Source: Mugil cephalus (Eukaryota; Chordata; Actinopteri; Mugiliformes; Mugilidae). From it: a stretch of 64,000 bases of DNA. Positions 61,131-64,000 of the stretch are shown here, piece after piece (positions within the stretch are counted from its first letter, which is position 1; every line of letters starts with the position of its first letter). The stretch covers positions 9,978,857-10,042,856 of the forward strand of contig NC_061789.1 of assembly GCF_022458985.1 (NCBI RefSeq), read 5' to 3'. A model generated the notes under the pieces. It saw only the letters and a list, made by a program, of their open reading frames with translations, was not told the origin of the DNA and made no database searches. Position numbers and translations under genes: made by a program.

Positions 61131-62286
61131 CACAGTTAGGGCCATTTAGACAGTGACACAATCTTGTACTTCATTATATGCCACCACATTAGTTCTGAAA
61201 TTAAACGACCAAGGTGCAGTTGAAGTGCAGTCTTTCAGGTTTAATTCAAGATCCTGTCTCCTCATTTCAAGGGCTCAAAAGCAATTGAACAAATTAACAT
61301 TACAATAAACAAAATGTTCATTTTTACTACTGTATTAACGCTGGGTTTCCTTTTTTACAATGCTTTTCCAGACCTTTACTGTCTTCTGTTGTTGCTTGTT
61401 TGTTAGTCTTCCTGCCCTAATGTTGTCTAAAGTAAGTGAAACGTGTGCTGATCGGTTTGAGATCTGGTGAATGACTCGGCCATTGCAGAATATTCCATTC
61501 TTTGCCTATAAAAAAAATGTTCGTTTGGCTGAATCTAAGCAGAAAGTATATCCCTATACGGGACCCAGTGCTATTGGAACTATGCCTATGCAGTCACCAT
61601 GTCTTACAGAAGTTGTGTTGTGTTTTGGATCATGAGCCGTTACTTATTTCTGCCCAAAATTCTCGTACAGGTTTATTTTAGTTTCATCTGTCCAAATAAT
61701 GTTGTTCCAGAATTGAGCTGCCTTCTTCTAACGTATTTATTTATTTATCAGCTTAATCTAATCTGGATTTCTGTTTTTGAGGCTGATTGATGCTTTGCAC
61801 CTTGAGGTGAACCCTCTGCATTTGCTCTCATGAAATCGTCCCTATATGGTACTTGCATACTAATTCACCTACTTCCTGGAGTGTTCTTCACGTGGGTGGA
61901 TGTTTTGAAGGGTTTCTCGTTCTGAGATCACCAATGTTTTTCTTTTCTCAGAATGCATCACACTGTCGACTCGGCCGCTCCTAACATTTCCACCATCCCT
62001 CTGATGGATTTCTTCTTTTTATTCAACCCAATGATGGTCTGTTATGCACTCAGTGAGATGTCCCTTGACTGCATGTTGTGGGTTCACTGCGCCTTTAAAT
62101 ATGCTTAAATGAAAAAGGATTAATGAGGTAATAATTCAATTAATTTTGGTCCCTTGAAAAAGAGGTGGATGTGTATTTAGAATCTACACTTTAGGCCCGT
62201 ATCGAGTATACAACTTCATCTTGAACATAAAAATGGCTAAAACAACAAAACTTGCCACTGTCCAAATATATATGAACCTAACTGTA
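61131..62286 (-). mobile_element. Decayed Tc1/mariner-like transposon
   Basis: The left end has ACAGTTAGGGCCATTTAGAC and the right end CACTGTCCAAATATATATGA then ACCTAACTGTA, imperfect inverted repeats about 1.15 kb apart. The interior keeps words of a common fish Tc1 transposase on the minus strand (for example around 61.35-61.50 kb CTGGGTTTCC and GATCTGGTGAATGACT, and 61.68 kb TTTCATCTGTCCAAA). Many stops and indels, so it is inactive. Confidence 0.75.
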
Positions 62287-62499
62287 TGTTCTGCCAACCA
62301 CAGCTGCCTTTAGGAACTGAATTAATGGATAAGTGGAGTGTGATGAATAAATACACACCAAAATGCTGTGTAGGTATGCAATATGCGTTTCAGTATTAGT
62401 TTCGTTAGTTACGAGAAGAGCTTAAGCATCTGACGGTCCTCACTGGATGCAAAATGATCGCATTAAAACACGCTACAACATTTTTAGTTATCCCAACCA

Positions 62500-62505
62500 T
62501 TTATT
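62500..62505 (-). other. atp5mc1: Polyadenylation signal of atp5mc1
   Basis: Plus-strand TTTATT gives AATAAA on the minus strand, 293 bp past the atp5mc1 stop, a normal distance for this short gene. Confidence 0.5.
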
Positions 62506-62797
62506 TTGGACAGATCATTTAAACCGAAGTGAGGTCTTACATAAAACTTCAGAAAAACAAAAATAAGTTCAGGAACATAAAAATGAAGGATTTGAGGTTT
62601 GGTAACCTCAGATGCAAATATTTTTCCTTTAGTATTCTTCTGTTGATTGGAATGGCCTATCACCTCGTTCGGAGATCCCGCTGTGGACCCTTCCCCTCCG
62701 ACCGAATGGAGGGAAGGGAGAAGGGAGCAAGGAAGGATATAAAGAGGGGATGTAAGTGAAGGGGAAGGGGAGGAGAAGTGGGGGCGCTTTTCCAGAT

Positions 62798-62912
62798 TTA
62801 CATGGCAAACAGGATGAGGAACGCCACCATCAGACAGAACAGACCCATAGCCTCAGACAGGGCGAAGCCCAGGATGGCGTAGGAGAAGAGCTGCTGCTTC
62901 AGAGAGGGGTTC
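62798..62912 (-). CDS. atp5mc1: ATP synthase F(0) subunit c, last coding exon (5' exons off window)
   Basis: Proteolipid of the mitochondrial c-ring, inner membrane. The exon follows an acceptor (TCCTTCACAG) and reads [20 protein letters not shown] then [17 protein letters not shown] and TAA. The Glu in FALSEAMG is the proton-carrying carboxylate of the second transmembrane helix. Entry phase is 1 nt, completing the Arg of YAR. The preceding exon was looked for up to 64000 and not found, so it lies to the right. The mature protein is identical among ATP5MC1/2/3; the choice of atp5mc1 rests on the ube2z neighbour. Confidence 0.93.
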
Positions 62913-64000
62913 CTGTGAAGGACACAGAAAGACATACACATGTAAGTTATGTCCATTTCTGCATACTACACAGGTTTTATTTTTTTGAAACATCCGTCTC
63001 ACTTCTGCAGGTCAGTCTGCCTTTTACATGTAGAGCCAACACATCTTACACCAGCAAATTCACACATATTGAACAGTTCACTTCACTGGCTGATTAAGCT
63101 GAACAGATCCTTGACATTTCTTGCTGGGAAGCATGTAAGAGGCAGAATCAAGCTACTGAGCGTAAAAGTCCAGGACACACTATTGTTTTCACGTTTTATT
63201 GATTTAATACATATTTGCATGTTGAATTGTTCAGCTGGAATGGGGGAGATTGAAAGAGGGTGTGGCATGCAGTAAAGAACGGACTGGAAATGAACCTGTG
63301 CTAATGCAGGGAGGACTTTAGCCTCAGTTTATTGTAGTGGCTTGACCAGGCAGCTGATTCATATACGTATACGAACTAGCACGTCAAGGAAAAACACTTA
63401 ATCCATGCGCATGTTGGTCATTTACCTCCTTAAATTAAAATGTAGATAGTTTTAATTTTAAGTCCATTTGTGTTGATGGGCTTTGGCTGCCACCTGCAAC
63501 TGTGCAGCCTATTGCCATGCACAATAAACTGAATATTGCCAGGCAATGGGGACGTCTATAGTCCAGTCTGACACATTTCTCTAGAAACTAGAGACGGAAA
63601 AAAAGCTTACAAGTGGACCCCGAGTTATCATTTTTCAGCCGGCTCCAAGATCATGATATTTGTAGTCCTCTGGTGATTTAAAGGTTTTGAAATTAAAAAA
63701 GATTTCATATACAATGATACAGTTTTAACAGTCAACATTTTCAGGCTGATTATAGAAACCTTGTCACATTGGAGTAGCTTGAAGCGACCGGCCATTAGTT
63801 TGATGGATCCATTCAAGCTGGGCAATTAGATGTTTCATACAAAAGCCCTTAGAGGCAGGAATCCGGATTTGACCATGCATAGCATTAGCAATTATGGACG
63901 TGGCGCACGGAGTAAAATCCAGAGCCTCAGGTTTTAATTTAAAAGAATCTGAAGACTAGTCTCAAACATAATTTTAACACGCTGGTCATCTTTTCCTTTT
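62913..64000 (-). other. atp5mc1: Intron of atp5mc1 (to window end)
   Basis: No exon encoding the first helix or the transit peptide is visible. AT-rich, with no recognised repeat. Confidence 0.6.

Noticed and set aside
1-64000. tRNA, rRNA, CRISPR arrays, operons, prophage or insertion sequences of bacterial type
   Set aside because: None seen; spliced genes and repeats show vertebrate nuclear DNA. Candidate B-box-like words such as near 5970 and 26360 do not fold into a tRNA.

Overview
The window looks like teleost fish nuclear DNA. Genes have short exons, GT-AG introns and long intergenic stretches full of small DNA transposons (hAT-like, Tc1/mariner-like, MITEs), degraded LINE fragments and CA/TG microsatellites. 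Gene identities were read from spliced translations compared with remembered vertebrate families. No database search was run.

Layout. (1) 285-4632, + strand: the last 12 coding exons of an oxysterol-binding-protein-related gene, best called osbpl7; its 5' part lies left of the window. (2) 9029-15950, - strand: tbkbp1 (SINTBAD), 12 coding exons giving 632 residues, tail-to-tail with osbpl7. A likely untranslated first exon lies near 24.5 kb, which makes most of 16-24.5 kb its first intron. (3) 24.7-30.5 kb: gene-poor, repeat-rich spacer. (4) 30.5-49.3 kb: a tandem duplication carrying two intact copper amine oxidase genes of the AOC2/AOC3 type (30682-36747 and 42154-47509, each five exons and 757 residues), with a gutted third copy between them at 38.5-39.1 kb. 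(5) 49.3-53.9 kb: spacer with MITE and LINE fragments. (6) 56514-60346, - strand: ube2z, seven exons, 405 residues. (7) 61131-62286: a decayed Tc1-like transposon. (8) 62798-62912, - strand: the last coding exon of the ATP synthase c-subunit gene atp5mc1, which continues beyond the right edge.

The osbpl7-tbkbp1 and ube2z-atp5mc1 pairings match the gene neighbourhood I recall for human 17q21.32, which supports the symbols. The amine oxidase cluster between them is the unusual part, since human AOC2/AOC3 lie elsewhere on 17q21. The genes do not form one pathway: they cover lipid transfer, TBK1 innate signalling, extracellular amine oxidation, FAT10/ubiquitin conjugation and mitochondrial ATP synthesis.

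The most informative structure is the amine oxidase array. The relic copy and a hAT insertion with an exact 8-bp target duplication allow the order of events to be read. Patchy identity between the two intact copies suggests gene conversion. I found no clearly new biological system.
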